From NCBI RefSeq assembly GCF_036013915.1, contig NZ_CP107899.1, positions 7,530,001 to 7,594,000 on the forward strand: DNA of 64,000 bases, in the 5' to 3' direction. This document shows positions 45,515 to 54,548 of the stretch, piece after piece. Origin of the DNA: Streptomyces sp. NBC_00464 (lineage in GTDB: Bacteria > Actinomycetota > Actinomycetes > Streptomycetales > Streptomycetaceae). The notes under the pieces are model-generated. The model worked only from the letters and a program-made list of their open reading frames with translations. It ran no database searches and was not told the origin of the DNA. The position numbers were made by a program, and so were the translations under genes. How positions within the stretch are numbered: position 1 is the stretch's first letter; every line of letters starts with the position of its first letter.

Positions 45515-46975
45515 TCAGGCCGGGCCGGTCGCCGGATGGGCGGCAGTCGCCGGATCGGCCCCCGAGGGTTCGGGCTGCGGCCTGCCAGGGAGCAGCAGTC
45601 CCGCGACGAAGACCACGGCCGCCGCTGCGACGGGCCACCAGAAGGCGCGGGAGAAGGTGGCGGCCGTGGGTGTCGTGACGGAACCGCCGTCCTGGAGGAT
45701 CAGCGCGACGACGGCGATGCCCAGCGACGCCCCGATCTGGTTGAGGATGAAGACGGCGCCGGTGGCGCCCGCCACGGCGTCACCCGGCACGGTCCGGTAG
45801 ACCGATCCCATCGTCGGCGCGCCGACCAGTCCCATACCGAAGCCCGCGGCGAACTGCGCTGCGGTCAGTGCGAGTTGTGGGGTGTCTGCATCGGAACCTG
45901 TGAAGACCAGGGCGCCGGCCCCGATCAGCAGGGCGCCGGTGGGCACCAGCCGGCGGGCGCCGACACGGTCCGCCAGCCGGCCCGCCACCGGCATGCCGAT
46001 GAGCGTGCCGAGGCCCAACGGGGCGAGCAGCAGACCGGACCGGAGCACGCTGTGCCCCTGCACCTGCTGGTAGTAGAGGGGCAGCAGGAAGAGCAGGGAG
46101 AACAGCCCGCCGCCGAGCAGGAACATGGTGGCGACGCTTGCCCCGAAGCCCTTGCCGGCGAACAGCCGCAGATCGAGCAGGGGCGTGCGAGTGGTGCGCA
46201 GAGCGTGTGCGGCGTACGCGGTGAACAGGGCGAGGCCGAGGCCCAGAGCGATGATCACCCCGGCATCGCCGAACCCTTCGCCGCCGGCCCGTGACAGGGC
46301 GAACACGAGCGCGGCAAATCCGGGGCAGAGCAGCGCGACGCCCAGCGAGTCGAGCGGGACGGGGCCTTTGTCCGGCGGCGGGTCGGCCGGCAGCACCCGT
46401 ACCGCCAGCACGATCGCGGCGAGCGCGAACGGGATGTTGACCAGGAACATCCACTCCCAGGAGAGGTTGTCCAGCAACAGACCGCCGATGATCGGGCCGA
46501 CCACCGGTCCGAGCGTGATCGGTACGGAGACCAGGCCCATGACCCGGCCGACCCTGGCAGGTCCCGCGGCACCCGCCACGACCGTCATCATGATCGGGTC
46601 GACCATTCCGCCGCCGAGGCCCTGGACGATACGGAAGGCGATCAGGCTCTCCGCGTTCCAGGCGAAGGCGCAGAGCGTGGACCCGGCCAGAAAGACCGAG
46701 AGGCCCAGCAGCCACATGCGCTTGGCGCCGAAGCGGACCATCGCCCATCCGGCCAGCGGAATGGCGAGGGCGACCGCGAGCAGATAGCCGGTGGTGACCC
46801 ACTCGACGGTGGCCAGGGATGCGTGGAACTCGCCGCCCAGCGTGCTGATCCCGACGTTGACGATCGTCGCGTCCAGGTAGGACATCATCCCGCCGAGCAC
46901 CATGACGCCGACCAGGGTGAGCAGGGCGCCATCGAGCCCGGCCGGCCCGCTTCCCACTCGCTTCTTGCCTAACAC
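45515..46975 (-). CDS. DHA2-family MFS multidrug exporter
   Basis: 486 residues with 14 predicted helices. It has the motif SYLDATIVNVGISTLGGEF at the first helix, GWAMVRFGAKRMWLLG (motif A) and GPVVGPIIGGLLLD (motif C of drug-proton antiporters). GTG 46975 is preceded by AAGGAG at spacing 6; the open frame to 47116 crosses the operator and has no such site. Codon 2 is TTA, making expression bldA-dependent in principle. It is divergent from a TetR gene with a perfect dyad between, so it is the probable repressed target. Substrate unknown. Confidence 0.93.
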   Translation of the reverse strand: MLGKKRVGSGPAGLDGALLTLVGVMVLGGMMSYLDATIVNVGISTLGGEFHASLATVEWVTTGYLLAVALAIPLAGWAMVRFGAKRMWLLGLSVFLAGSTLCAFAWNAESLIAFRIVQGLGGGMVDPIMMTVVAGAAGPARVGRVMGLVSVPITLGPVVGPIIGGLLLDNLSWEWMFLVNIPFALAAIVLAVRVLPADPPPDKGPVPLDSLGVALLCPGFAALVFALSRAGGEGFGDAGVIIALGLGLALFTAYAAHALRTTRTPLLDLRLFAGKGFGASVATMFLLGGGLFSLLFLLPLYYQQVQGHSVLRSGLLLAPLGLGTLIGMPVAGRLADRVGARRLVPTGALLIGAGALVFTGSDADTPQLALTAAQFAAGFGMGLVGAPTMGSVYRTVPGDAVAGATGAVFILNQIGASLGIAVVALILQDGGSVTTPTAATFSRAFWWPVAAAAVVFVAGLLLPGRPQPEPSGADPATAAHPATGPA

Positions 46976-47007
46976 GGCAACTCCTTTTAACTGCTCTGCT
47001 TGGATAG

Positions 47008-47025
47008 TTTTACTGGGTAGTAAAA
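47008..47025. promoter_or_regulatory. TetR operator between exporter and regulator
   Basis: TTTTACT-GGGT-AGTAAAA, a perfect dyad in the AT-rich divergent promoter, 33 bases upstream of the exporter start and 30 bases upstream of the TetR start. Confidence 0.75.
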
Positions 47026-47054
47026 TTCTGTGGCTGGCACGGTAGCATGGCGGG

Positions 47055-47753
47055 ATGAGAGTCGGCGAGAACGCGCAGATGGCCGGTGGCCCGGCGGACC
47101 GAGGGCGGCTGGACAAACGCCGGGCGATCGTGGAGGCCGCCCTGCGGGTCTTCGCACAGGTCGGCTATGCGCAGGCGAGCCTCGATGTGATCGCGGCAGA
47201 GGCCGGGGTCTCCAAGCCGACGATCTACAACCACCTGGGGTCGAAGGAGAATCTGTTCCGGCACGTCATGACGGAGACGGCGGCCCGGGCCAATGCCAAG
47301 ACCCTCGACGTGCTGACGGCCTTCCCCACCGATCCGGCGGAGCTGCGGTCGGGTCTGGAGGACGTGGCGCACAAGCTCGTCGACTGTTACTGCGACGAAC
47401 AGTCCGAGGCCGTGCGGCGGCTGCTGTATGCGGAGGCCGTGCGTTTTCCGGACCTCTTCGACGTGGTCCGGGCCAGTGGGCCCAACCAGTTCACCGAGGC
47501 GCTCGCGGGCCGGATCGCCCGGCTCGCGAACGCCGGGTACCTGCGCATCGAGGACCCCGTCCGGGCGGCCAACCAGTTCATCGCGCTGGTCTACGAGGAG
47601 GTCCCTGCGATGAGTGCGCTGGGCACCCGCCCTCTCGACCCGGTGGACGTCTCGAAGGTCGTCACGGCGGGTGTGGACACGTTCCTGCGCGCCTTCGGCC
47701 CGGCTCCCTCCGGTGCGCCCATTGCGGGAGCGGGCGGAACCGGAGAGGCCTGA
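47055..47753 (+). CDS. TetR-family transcriptional regulator
   Basis: 232 residues. The helix-turn-helix is DVIAAEAGVSKPTIYNHLGSKENLFRHVM (about residues 44-72), with RAIVEAALRVFAQVGY before it. The ligand domain includes LVDCYCDEQSEAVRRLLYAEAVRFPDLFDVV and resembles the AcrR/TetR_C type. The start ATG 47055 has no clear ribosome site, and a leaderless message is possible. It faces the DHA2 exporter across a perfect dyad and is its likely repressor. Confidence 0.92.
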   Translation: MRVGENAQMAGGPADRGRLDKRRAIVEAALRVFAQVGYAQASLDVIAAEAGVSKPTIYNHLGSKENLFRHVMTETAARANAKTLDVLTAFPTDPAELRSGLEDVAHKLVDCYCDEQSEAVRRLLYAEAVRFPDLFDVVRASGPNQFTEALAGRIARLANAGYLRIEDPVRAANQFIALVYEEVPAMSALGTRPLDPVDVSKVVTAGVDTFLRAFGPAPSGAPIAGAGGTGEA

Positions 47754-47766
47754 CGGCGGCGGTGGC

Positions 47767-49095
47767 TCAGCGGCGCCGGGCGTTCGGGGCGGGGACCAGG
47801 CGCACCGCCGTGTTCAGGACATGGTCGATCACATCGCGCGAGGGCCTGTCCGTGAGATTGGTGAGCAGCCGGGCCAGGGTGTTGAGGAGGAACGGGGAGC
47901 CCATCACGTAGCGGTTGAGCACGGGCTGGAACCCCGACCGGCTGAACACCAGATCCGCGGCCGTGTTGCCGAGCCGGTAGTAGCTGCCCCAGCGGCGGTT
48001 CATCTCGACCGGGTAGTGGTGGAGCGCCCTCTCCCGCCTCGGGCCCGCCGGCAGGGCCAGTGCGAGCGCGGCCGTCTCGGCCGCCACCTCGCCGGCCTCC
48101 AGTGCCTGGCCGATGCCCTCGCCGTTCCAGGGGCTGATCATGCCTCCTGAATCGCCGACCAGGAGGAGTCCCCTGGTGTACAGCGGATGACGGTTGAAGC
48201 CCAGCGGCAGCGCGGCGCTGCGGACGGGCCCCTCGGCGTTCTCCTCGCGCAGCCCCCACGCCTCGGGTGTCCGGGCCAGCCACCGGTCCATCGTGGCCCG
48301 CAGGTCGGCCTTGCCGTGGCGGCGATGGGGGATCGCGCCGAGTCCCACGTTGACCCGGCCGTCACCCATCGGAAAGATCCAGCCGTAGCCCGGCAGGAAG
48401 CGGTCGCTCCGGGGATGGCGGAGGTCGGCCCAGAGCTCCAGGAACTCCTCACGGGACCGCTCGGGGCTGCGGTAGTAGCGGCGGGCAGCCGTGGCGATCT
48501 GCCGCTTCGTGTCACGCTCCAGCCCCATCGCGAGTGCGAGCCGCGCGGAGGCGCCGTCCGCCGCGATGACGACCGGAGCCCGGTGCACCACCTGCCCTCC
48601 TCCCGCACCGGACACCGCCGTGACCCCGGTGATCCGGCCGGTCCGGTCGGTCACCGGCTCCGTCACCTTCACACCGGTGCGCAGCCGGGCCCCGGCGGCC
48701 ACCGCGTGGCGGGCCAGGATGTCGTCGAAATCGTGCCGGCTGCGCGTGAGGCCGAAGTCCGGGTAGCCGCCCAGTGCGGGCCAGTCGATCTGCACCTGCC
48801 GCTCGCCGGCCACCCAGCGCATTCCGCGCGACCGCGTCCACCCGGGGGCCTTGATGTCGACGCCCATCCGGATGAGCTGGTGCACCGCGCGCGGGGTGAG
48901 GCCGTCACCGCACACCTTCTCCCGAGGGAACGAGGACTTCTCCAGCAGCAGCACGTCGACACCCGCCCGGGCGAGGTGGAAGGCGGCGGACGAGCCGGCC
49001 GGCCCCGCACCCACCACGATCACCTGGGCGTCCTCGGACGGGCCGGGGGCGGAGCGTTCGTCCGGGGCGGACTGGTCTGCGTGCGCTTCCCGCAT
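47767..49095 (-). CDS. Geranylgeranyl-reductase-family FAD oxidoreductase
   Basis: 442 residues. It has the FAD site QVIVVGAGPAGSSAAFHLARAG, the family motif REKVCGDGLTPRA, the PGYGWIFP (PxYxWxFP) substrate-side motif and GLLLVGDSGGMISPWNGEGIGQALEAG. Members saturate isoprenoid chains, for example in menaquinone (MenJ) or archaeal-type lipids. In Streptomyces a paralogue lies near respiratory complex I genes, not seen here. The start at 49095 has GGAAAGGG upstream. It is convergent with the TetR gene. Confidence 0.88.
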   Translation of the reverse strand: MREAHADQSAPDERSAPGPSEDAQVIVVGAGPAGSSAAFHLARAGVDVLLLEKSSFPREKVCGDGLTPRAVHQLIRMGVDIKAPGWTRSRGMRWVAGERQVQIDWPALGGYPDFGLTRSRHDFDDILARHAVAAGARLRTGVKVTEPVTDRTGRITGVTAVSGAGGGQVVHRAPVVIAADGASARLALAMGLERDTKRQIATAARRYYRSPERSREEFLELWADLRHPRSDRFLPGYGWIFPMGDGRVNVGLGAIPHRRHGKADLRATMDRWLARTPEAWGLREENAEGPVRSAALPLGFNRHPLYTRGLLLVGDSGGMISPWNGEGIGQALEAGEVAAETAALALALPAGPRRERALHHYPVEMNRRWGSYYRLGNTAADLVFSRSGFQPVLNRYVMGSPFLLNTLARLLTNLTDRPSRDVIDHVLNTAVRLVPAPNARRR

Positions 49096-49237
49096 GGGAA
49101 CCCTTTCCTGGGACGGCCGGCAACCGCCCGAGGGCGGTGACCCTGTACACCGACATCCTGCCGGTTCGCTCCGTGCCGCGGCAGGGCGATCAACCTCCCG
49201 GAGACCGCGGACAGCCGGACCCCGCTCCGGAACACAC

Positions 49238-49266
49238 CTCGGGGCCGCACGGAGTGCGGCCCCGAG
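49238..49266 (-). terminator. Terminator of the 31-residue peptide gene
   Basis: CTCGGGGCCGCAC / GTGCGGCCCCGAG, a perfect 13-base stem with a 3-base loop. It lies 25 bases beyond the peptide stop and upstream of the next minus-strand gene. Confidence 0.75.
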
Positions 49267-49290
49267 GGCAACGGATGATCGGCACGGGCG

Positions 49291-49386
49291 TCAGTACGGC
49301 AGCGGGCGCCCGGACGGGGTGCGCAGATCGAGCGGGGGCGGCCGGGACGGAAGCTGGGGACGTCGGACGATCCTGATGCGGCCCAC
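49291..49386 (-). CDS. 31-residue Pro/Arg-rich small peptide
   Basis: GTG 49386 is eight bases after a perfect AGGAGG (49395-49400). The product begins MGRIRIVRRPQLPSRPPPLD and ends LRTPSGRPLPY: net positive, eight prolines, eight arginines, no cysteine and no hydrophobic signal. It has its own ribosome site and its own terminator, so it appears to be a stand-alone message. I do not recognise the family. It could be a leader or attenuator peptide, a small membrane or ribosome-interacting peptide, or a precursor. The longer open frame to 49485 lacks a start signal. Confidence 0.55.
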   Translation of the reverse strand: MGRIRIVRRPQLPSRPPPLDLRTPSGRPLPY

Positions 49387-49453
49387 TGACACCACCTCCT
49401 GTCGGTAATCCGTCCTATGCCCTCGCAGCGCGCCGTTCACACGTCCAGCGGTC

Positions 49454-52294
49454 ATGAACGCGGCCGGTCCAGGACGGGCGGCCACGACGAATCGTGTTAA
49501 ACCTGAAGATGTGGGTGGTACAGGTCGGTTCCGGACGCGGTTTCACCACTCCGCCCGGCAGCCGCATCGGCACGATGACGGACACCCGGGCGGTGACGAG
49601 CCTGCGCCCTCCGGCCCGAACCCCGGGCGGTCCTCACCGGGCCGCCGCCTGCGCGCCCTCTTCAGCGTTCGCACCGTGGCGGGGCAGGTCTTCCTCCTCA
49701 TGCTGGGAATCGTGTCGCTGCTCGTCGTGACGGCCGTCGTCGCCCTGGTGGTGCAGGGCAGACACGACAGCATGAACGTGGCCAGGGCCCGCTCACTGAG
49801 CGTCGCGGAGACCTTCGCCCACGCGCCCGGCATCGCGGCGGCCCTGGACAGCAGGGACCCCACCGCCCTCCTGCAGCCCCGAGCGGAGGAGATCCGCCGC
49901 AGCACCGGGGTGGAGTACGTCGTCGTGGCGGGGACCAACGGCATCCGCTACACCCACCCTGACATCGCGCTGATCGGGAAGCACATCATCGGTCCGTACA
50001 AGGAAGCCCTGGAGGGCAAGCCCTTCACCAAGACCGTGACGGCAAGCCGAGGCCTCGCGGTCAATTCCGTGGTGCCCGTCCAACGGCCCGACGGCACGGC
50101 CGCCGGGCTGGTCTCCGTCGGCATCAAGGTCGACACGGTGAACAAGCGGGCATTCCCGAGCATCCCGCTCGCCCTGGGCGCCGCAGGGGCCGCACTCGCC
50201 CTCACAGCGGGCGGCGCGGCCCTGGTGAGCCGACGTCTGGGCCGCCAGACGCGCGGCCTCGGCCCGGCCGAGATGACCCGGATGTACGAACACCACGACG
50301 CGGTGCTGCACGCGGTCCGCGAAGGCGTCCTCATCATCGGCGCGGACGGCCGGCTGGTCCTGGCCAACGACGAGGCCCGCCGCCTCCTGGGGCTGCCCGC
50401 CGAAGCCGAGGGCCGCGCGGTGACGGAGCTGGGACTGGACCCCCGCACCGCGGAGCTGCTGGCCTCCGGACGCGTGGCCACCGACGAGCTGCGGCCTGCC
50501 GGGAGCCGGCTGCTGGCCGTCAACCTCCGCCCCACGGGCGAACGCGGCGGACCGCCCGGCACGGTCGCCACCATCCGGGACACCACGGAACTGCAGGCAG
50601 TCACCGGCCGGGCGGAGACCGTGCGTGAGCGGCTGCTGCTCCTGTACCGGGCGGGGGCCCGCATCGGGACCACTCTCGACGTCACCACGACCGCGCAGGA
50701 ACTGGCGGACGTGGCCGCCCCCGGCTTCGCCGACTGCGCGACGGTCGACCTCGCCGACTCCGTACTGCGCGGAGAGGAACCGGCGCAGCCCTCCGGCGAC
50801 GTGATGGACATGCGCCGCACCGCTGTGAGCGGCGTCGGCCCGGACCATCCCCTCTACCCGCTGGGCCGCGTGATCGGCTTCGTACCCACCAGCGTCGAAG
50901 GTCTCGGCAGCAGCAGCGGGCACACCTGGATGGTGCCCGACCTGACCGCGTCCCAGCAGTGGCGCCTGACCGACCCCGAGCAGGCCGCGCGGATCCTGGA
51001 GTACGGGTTCCACTCGCTGCTCTCGGTGCCCCTGCACGCGCGCGGGGTCATTCTCGGCATGGCCAACTTCTGGCGCGCGCAGAACGAGGCCCCCTTCGAC
51101 GCGGAGGACCTTTCCTTCGCCGAGGAACTGGTGGCCCGGGCGGCGGTCAGCGTCGACAACGCCCGGCGTTTCACCCGCGAGCACGAGATGGCGGTGACCC
51201 TGCAGCGCAGCCTGCTCCCGAGCGGCCTTCCCGAGCAGAACGCCCTGGACGTCGCCTACCGCTATCTGCCGGCCCAGGCAGGGGTGGGCGGGGACTGGTT
51301 CGATGTGATCCCGTTGTCCGGAGCCCGGGTCGCGCTCGTCGTCGGCGACGTGGTCGGGCACGGTCTGCACGCCGCGGCCACCATGGGCCGGCTGCGCACC
51401 ACGGTGCACAACTTCTCCACGCTGGACCTGCCGCCGGACGAACTCCTCGGCCATCTCGACGAACTCGTCGTCAGGATGGACCAGGACGAGGAGACCGGCG
51501 GCGGGTCGATCACCGGGGCCACCTGTCTGTACGCGATCTACGACGCGGTCTCCGGGCGGTGCTCGGTGGCCCGGGCCGGGCACCCCGGACCCGCCCTCGT
51601 CCTGCCCGACGGCACCGTGGAGTTCCCCGACATCCCGGCCGGTCTGCCACTCGGGATCGGTGGCATGCCCTTCGAGGCGATCGAGTTGGAGGTGCCCGAG
51701 GGGAGCCGTCTGGTGCTGTACACGGACGGTCTGGTGGAACGCCGTGACCAGGACATCGACGAGGGTGTGGCACAGCTGCGGAACGCCCTGGCAGGCCGCG
51801 ACCGCACACCGGAGGAGACCTGCGACGACGTGCTGGAGGCCCTGCTGCCCACCCGCCCGGGCGACGACGTCGCCCTGCTCGTCGCCCGCACCCGCACCCT
51901 GGACCCGGCACGCCGCGTCCAGTGGCAGGTGGACCCGGACCCCGCAGCCGTCGCCGGCGTCCGCAAGGAGGCGATGCGCTGGCTCGCCGACCGTGGCCTC
52001 GACGAGGAGGGGTTCGTCACCGAACTGATCCTGAGCGAGCTCGTCACCAACGCGATCCGGTACGGCTCCGAGCCGATCAGCGTCCGGCTGCTGTACGACC
52101 GGGCCCTGATCTGCGAGGTGTCGGACTGCAGCAGCACCTCCCCGCACCTGCGCTATGCCGCGACGACCGACGAGGGCGGACGGGGCCTGTTCCTGGTCGC
52201 CCAGTTCGCCGAGCGCTGGGGCACCCGCTACACGGAGCGCGGCAAGGTCATCTGGTCCGAGCAGACGCTCGACGAGTCCCCGCCTTCCGGGTAG
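49454..52294 (+). CDS. Membrane sensor PP2C phosphatase with HATPase domain
   Basis: 946 residues. Two membrane helices (VFLLMLGIVSLLVVTAVVALVV near 80 and a second near 240) flank an outer Cache-like domain of the CitA/DcuS kind (VVVAGTNGIRYTHPDIALIGK). A cytosolic PAS (ADGRLVLANDEARRLLGL), a GAF, the PP2C/SpoIIE domain (GVGGDWFDV, VVGDVVGHG, LYTDGLVERRD) and a C-terminal GHKL ATPase (LILSELVTNAIRYG, GGRGLFLVAQFAERWGTRY) follow. It thus joins phosphatase and anti-sigma-kinase-like parts in one protein, a layout frequent in Streptomyces. The start is uncertain; ATG 49454 is the first. Confidence 0.9.
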   Translation: MNAAGPGRAATTNRVKPEDVGGTGRFRTRFHHSARQPHRHDDGHPGGDEPAPSGPNPGRSSPGRRLRALFSVRTVAGQVFLLMLGIVSLLVVTAVVALVVQGRHDSMNVARARSLSVAETFAHAPGIAAALDSRDPTALLQPRAEEIRRSTGVEYVVVAGTNGIRYTHPDIALIGKHIIGPYKEALEGKPFTKTVTASRGLAVNSVVPVQRPDGTAAGLVSVGIKVDTVNKRAFPSIPLALGAAGAALALTAGGAALVSRRLGRQTRGLGPAEMTRMYEHHDAVLHAVREGVLIIGADGRLVLANDEARRLLGLPAEAEGRAVTELGLDPRTAELLASGRVATDELRPAGSRLLAVNLRPTGERGGPPGTVATIRDTTELQAVTGRAETVRERLLLLYRAGARIGTTLDVTTTAQELADVAAPGFADCATVDLADSVLRGEEPAQPSGDVMDMRRTAVSGVGPDHPLYPLGRVIGFVPTSVEGLGSSSGHTWMVPDLTASQQWRLTDPEQAARILEYGFHSLLSVPLHARGVILGMANFWRAQNEAPFDAEDLSFAEELVARAAVSVDNARRFTREHEMAVTLQRSLLPSGLPEQNALDVAYRYLPAQAGVGGDWFDVIPLSGARVALVVGDVVGHGLHAAATMGRLRTTVHNFSTLDLPPDELLGHLDELVVRMDQDEETGGGSITGATCLYAIYDAVSGRCSVARAGHPGPALVLPDGTVEFPDIPAGLPLGIGGMPFEAIELEVPEGSRLVLYTDGLVERRDQDIDEGVAQLRNALAGRDRTPEETCDDVLEALLPTRPGDDVALLVARTRTLDPARRVQWQVDPDPAAVAGVRKEAMRWLADRGLDEEGFVTELILSELVTNAIRYGSEPISVRLLYDRALICEVSDCSSTSPHLRYAATTDEGGRGLFLVAQFAERWGTRYTERGKVIWSEQTLDESPPSG

Positions 52295-52309
52295 GGCACG
52301 TCGACGGGA

Positions 52310-52338
52310 CGGGGCCCGGCAGCAACTGCCGGGCCCCG
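52310..52338. terminator. Bidirectional terminator after the membrane phosphatase
   Basis: CGGGGCCCGGCAG / CTGCCGGGCCCCG, a perfect 13-base stem with a CAA loop between convergent genes. Confidence 0.8.
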
Positions 52339-52364
52339 CAAGGTTCGTTCACCTCACAAGTGCG

Positions 52365-54548
52365 TCAGGGGAACGACACCACGTTCGATGGGACCGTGGA
52401 GGTGCCGGACGTGGGAGATCCGGTGTTGTTGATGACGTGTTCGTACTGGCCCTGGCCGCCGAGGGAGACGACGAGCAGGTCGTGGAACTTCACGCCGGGC
52501 TTCACCGGTGCCTCGAAGCCGTGGCCCTGAATGATCGTCGGGTCGACGTTGTAGTAGCAGTAGCTGCCCAGTCCCCAGCCTTCGTGGGTGGTGACGGAGT
52601 CGTCGACCTTGTAGGCCGCGAACCCCTTGGTGTCACCGTTCTGGACGGCGGCCTGGTTGGGGGCGTCGTACGACTTCTCGTTCTGGAAGAAGATCGTCTT
52701 GCCCCTCTCGCCGGACCAGCGGACGTCGTACTTGTTGAAGTGCTCGACGAACAGGCCGGTCGCCAGCACGTCGTCGCCGTTGACCTGGAGGCCGTAGTCG
52801 GAGCGGTTGGTCTCCCAGCCCACCCCGTCGCCATGGTCGGCGCGCCACAGCCAGGTGTGGTCGACGATCGTGTCGTCGTTGTTGATGACCATGGCGGTGG
52901 TGGCCTTGCCGGCCCCCGCGCCGCCGACCCGGACGAAGACGTCCTGGACGGTGGTCGGGTTCGCCGCGTGGTCGGCCGAGGCGCCGTCGGGGCCGACCTG
53001 CACCAGTACCTGCGAGTTCTGCGGACCGGCGTCGACGAGGAGTCCGGCGAGCTTGACGCCGTCCACGTCACCGACCTTGATGGCGGTGACCCCGTTGTCC
53101 GGGATGATCGTCGCGAGACCCAGGCCGAGTACGACCGTGTTGGCGCGGTCGATGTTGATCGTCTGGTCGACGTGGTAGATGCCGGGCGTGAACAGCAGGT
53201 GCAGGCCCTGCTGCACCGCCGCGTTGATGGTGGCGGCTGAGGCGCCGGGCTTGACCACGTAGAACTGGCTCAGCGGGATGGACTCGCCCTGCGGGGTGCC
53301 GTTCCAGGAGACCCCGCGGGCGTTGGTGCGCTTGGCGGGGACGAACACCTTGTAGTCGTTGCCGTCCAGGTAGAGGAAGGGCTTCTCGCGGGAGACCGGG
53401 GTGTTGTCGAGGGTGGTGTACGGGGGATTCGGGAAGCTCTGGGCGGGGGCGCCCTCGACGCCGGAGAACGTCATGTTCCAGACGCCGTTGCCCCAGCTGC
53501 CGATGGAGCTGTCCCGGGTGTACCACTGCTGCTGCGAGTACGGTCCGACCTGGCCGTCGATCTTGCTGTCGGCGATGTACCCGCCACTTGCCCAGCCGTA
53601 GCCGTTCGGCGCGAGGTTGAGCCCGCCCTTGACGTGCATGCGGCGGAAGGGCGCAGCCTGTGAGACGGCCCAGCGGTCGGTTCCGCTGACCGGGTTGAGC
53701 GCGAGGTTCTCGGCCGAGCGCCAGAAGTTCTGTGTGGCGTTGCCGTTGAACCAGCCCGCGTCGACGGTCACATCACCGTTGAACGTGGTGTCGTCCGGCT
53801 TCAGCCCGAGACCGGCGATCGAGGTGTAGAAGCCGATCTGCGCGTTGATGTTGTTGTACGTGCCCGGCTTGAACATCAGCGCGTAGCGGCCGGTGCCGAA
53901 CTGCGCCGACTCCTGCTGCTTGAAGATCTGGTCGACCTTGGCCTGGATGCCCGGCGTCGACGGGTCGAAGACCAGGACGTTCGGGCCGAGGTCGCCGCCG
54001 CCGGGAATCTGCGGGCCGCCTCCGCCGCCGGTCGTGCCGAACACCTGGAACTCCCAGAGCGAGTACCCGTACTGGGTGGCCCTGGTGGTGCCGGTCAGCC
54101 GGACGTAGCGGGCGTTGCCGGAGACGTTGAGCGTCTCGGTGCCGCCGGGGCTCGTGGTGGTCGAGTAGGCGGTGCTCCAGGTGCTGTCGTCCGTGGAGAA
54201 CTCGATCCGGTAGCTCTTGGCGTAGGCGGTCTCCCACTTCAGCGCGATCTGGCTGACCGAGGCGGTGGAGCCCAGGTCGACCTTGATCCACTGGGGGTCG
54301 GAGGCGGCGCTCGACCAGCGGGTGCCGTTGTCGCCGTCCACGGCGGACGTGGCGGGGGTGCCGTAGTTCTCCTGGCTGGAGGCGGTCACCGTCTTGCCCT
54401 GCGAGAGCAGCGAGGGTGCCGCGCTCGCGGAAGTGGACGGCACGAAGGCCAGCAGCGAGACGACGAGACCGGCGACGGCGGCCAGTACGCCGGTGCGTCT
54501 TCTTCCGGTCGACGGCGCGGGTCTGTGGAACAAGGGGGGTGCATACAT
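52365..54548 (-). CDS. Secreted discoidin (F5/8C, CBM32-like) plus parallel beta-helix protein
   Basis: 727 residues. After the signal peptide (about 1-44, ending SASAA) comes an F5/8 type C or CBM32-like sugar-binding domain (SLLSQGKTVTASSQENYGTP to LWEFQVFG). A Gly linker leads to a long right-handed beta-helix with pectate-lyase-like turns (INIDRANTVVLGLGLATIIPDNG, GLFVEHFNKYDVRWSG). The fold is that of polysaccharide lyases and GH55/GH87-type glucanases, but I cannot assign the family or substrate. ATG 54548 has AGGAG at spacing 10. An extracellular carbohydrate-active role is most likely. Confidence 0.85.
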   Translation of the reverse strand: MYAPPLFHRPAPSTGRRRTGVLAAVAGLVVSLLAFVPSTSASAAPSLLSQGKTVTASSQENYGTPATSAVDGDNGTRWSSAASDPQWIKVDLGSTASVSQIALKWETAYAKSYRIEFSTDDSTWSTAYSTTTSPGGTETLNVSGNARYVRLTGTTRATQYGYSLWEFQVFGTTGGGGGPQIPGGGDLGPNVLVFDPSTPGIQAKVDQIFKQQESAQFGTGRYALMFKPGTYNNINAQIGFYTSIAGLGLKPDDTTFNGDVTVDAGWFNGNATQNFWRSAENLALNPVSGTDRWAVSQAAPFRRMHVKGGLNLAPNGYGWASGGYIADSKIDGQVGPYSQQQWYTRDSSIGSWGNGVWNMTFSGVEGAPAQSFPNPPYTTLDNTPVSREKPFLYLDGNDYKVFVPAKRTNARGVSWNGTPQGESIPLSQFYVVKPGASAATINAAVQQGLHLLFTPGIYHVDQTINIDRANTVVLGLGLATIIPDNGVTAIKVGDVDGVKLAGLLVDAGPQNSQVLVQVGPDGASADHAANPTTVQDVFVRVGGAGAGKATTAMVINNDDTIVDHTWLWRADHGDGVGWETNRSDYGLQVNGDDVLATGLFVEHFNKYDVRWSGERGKTIFFQNEKSYDAPNQAAVQNGDTKGFAAYKVDDSVTTHEGWGLGSYCYYNVDPTIIQGHGFEAPVKPGVKFHDLLVVSLGGQGQYEHVINNTGSPTSGTSTVPSNVVSFP

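Noticed and set aside
45515..46975. DHA2 exporter as the siderophore exporter
   Set aside because: It lies 10 kb from the siderophore locus, has no iron box and is paired with its own TetR gene.
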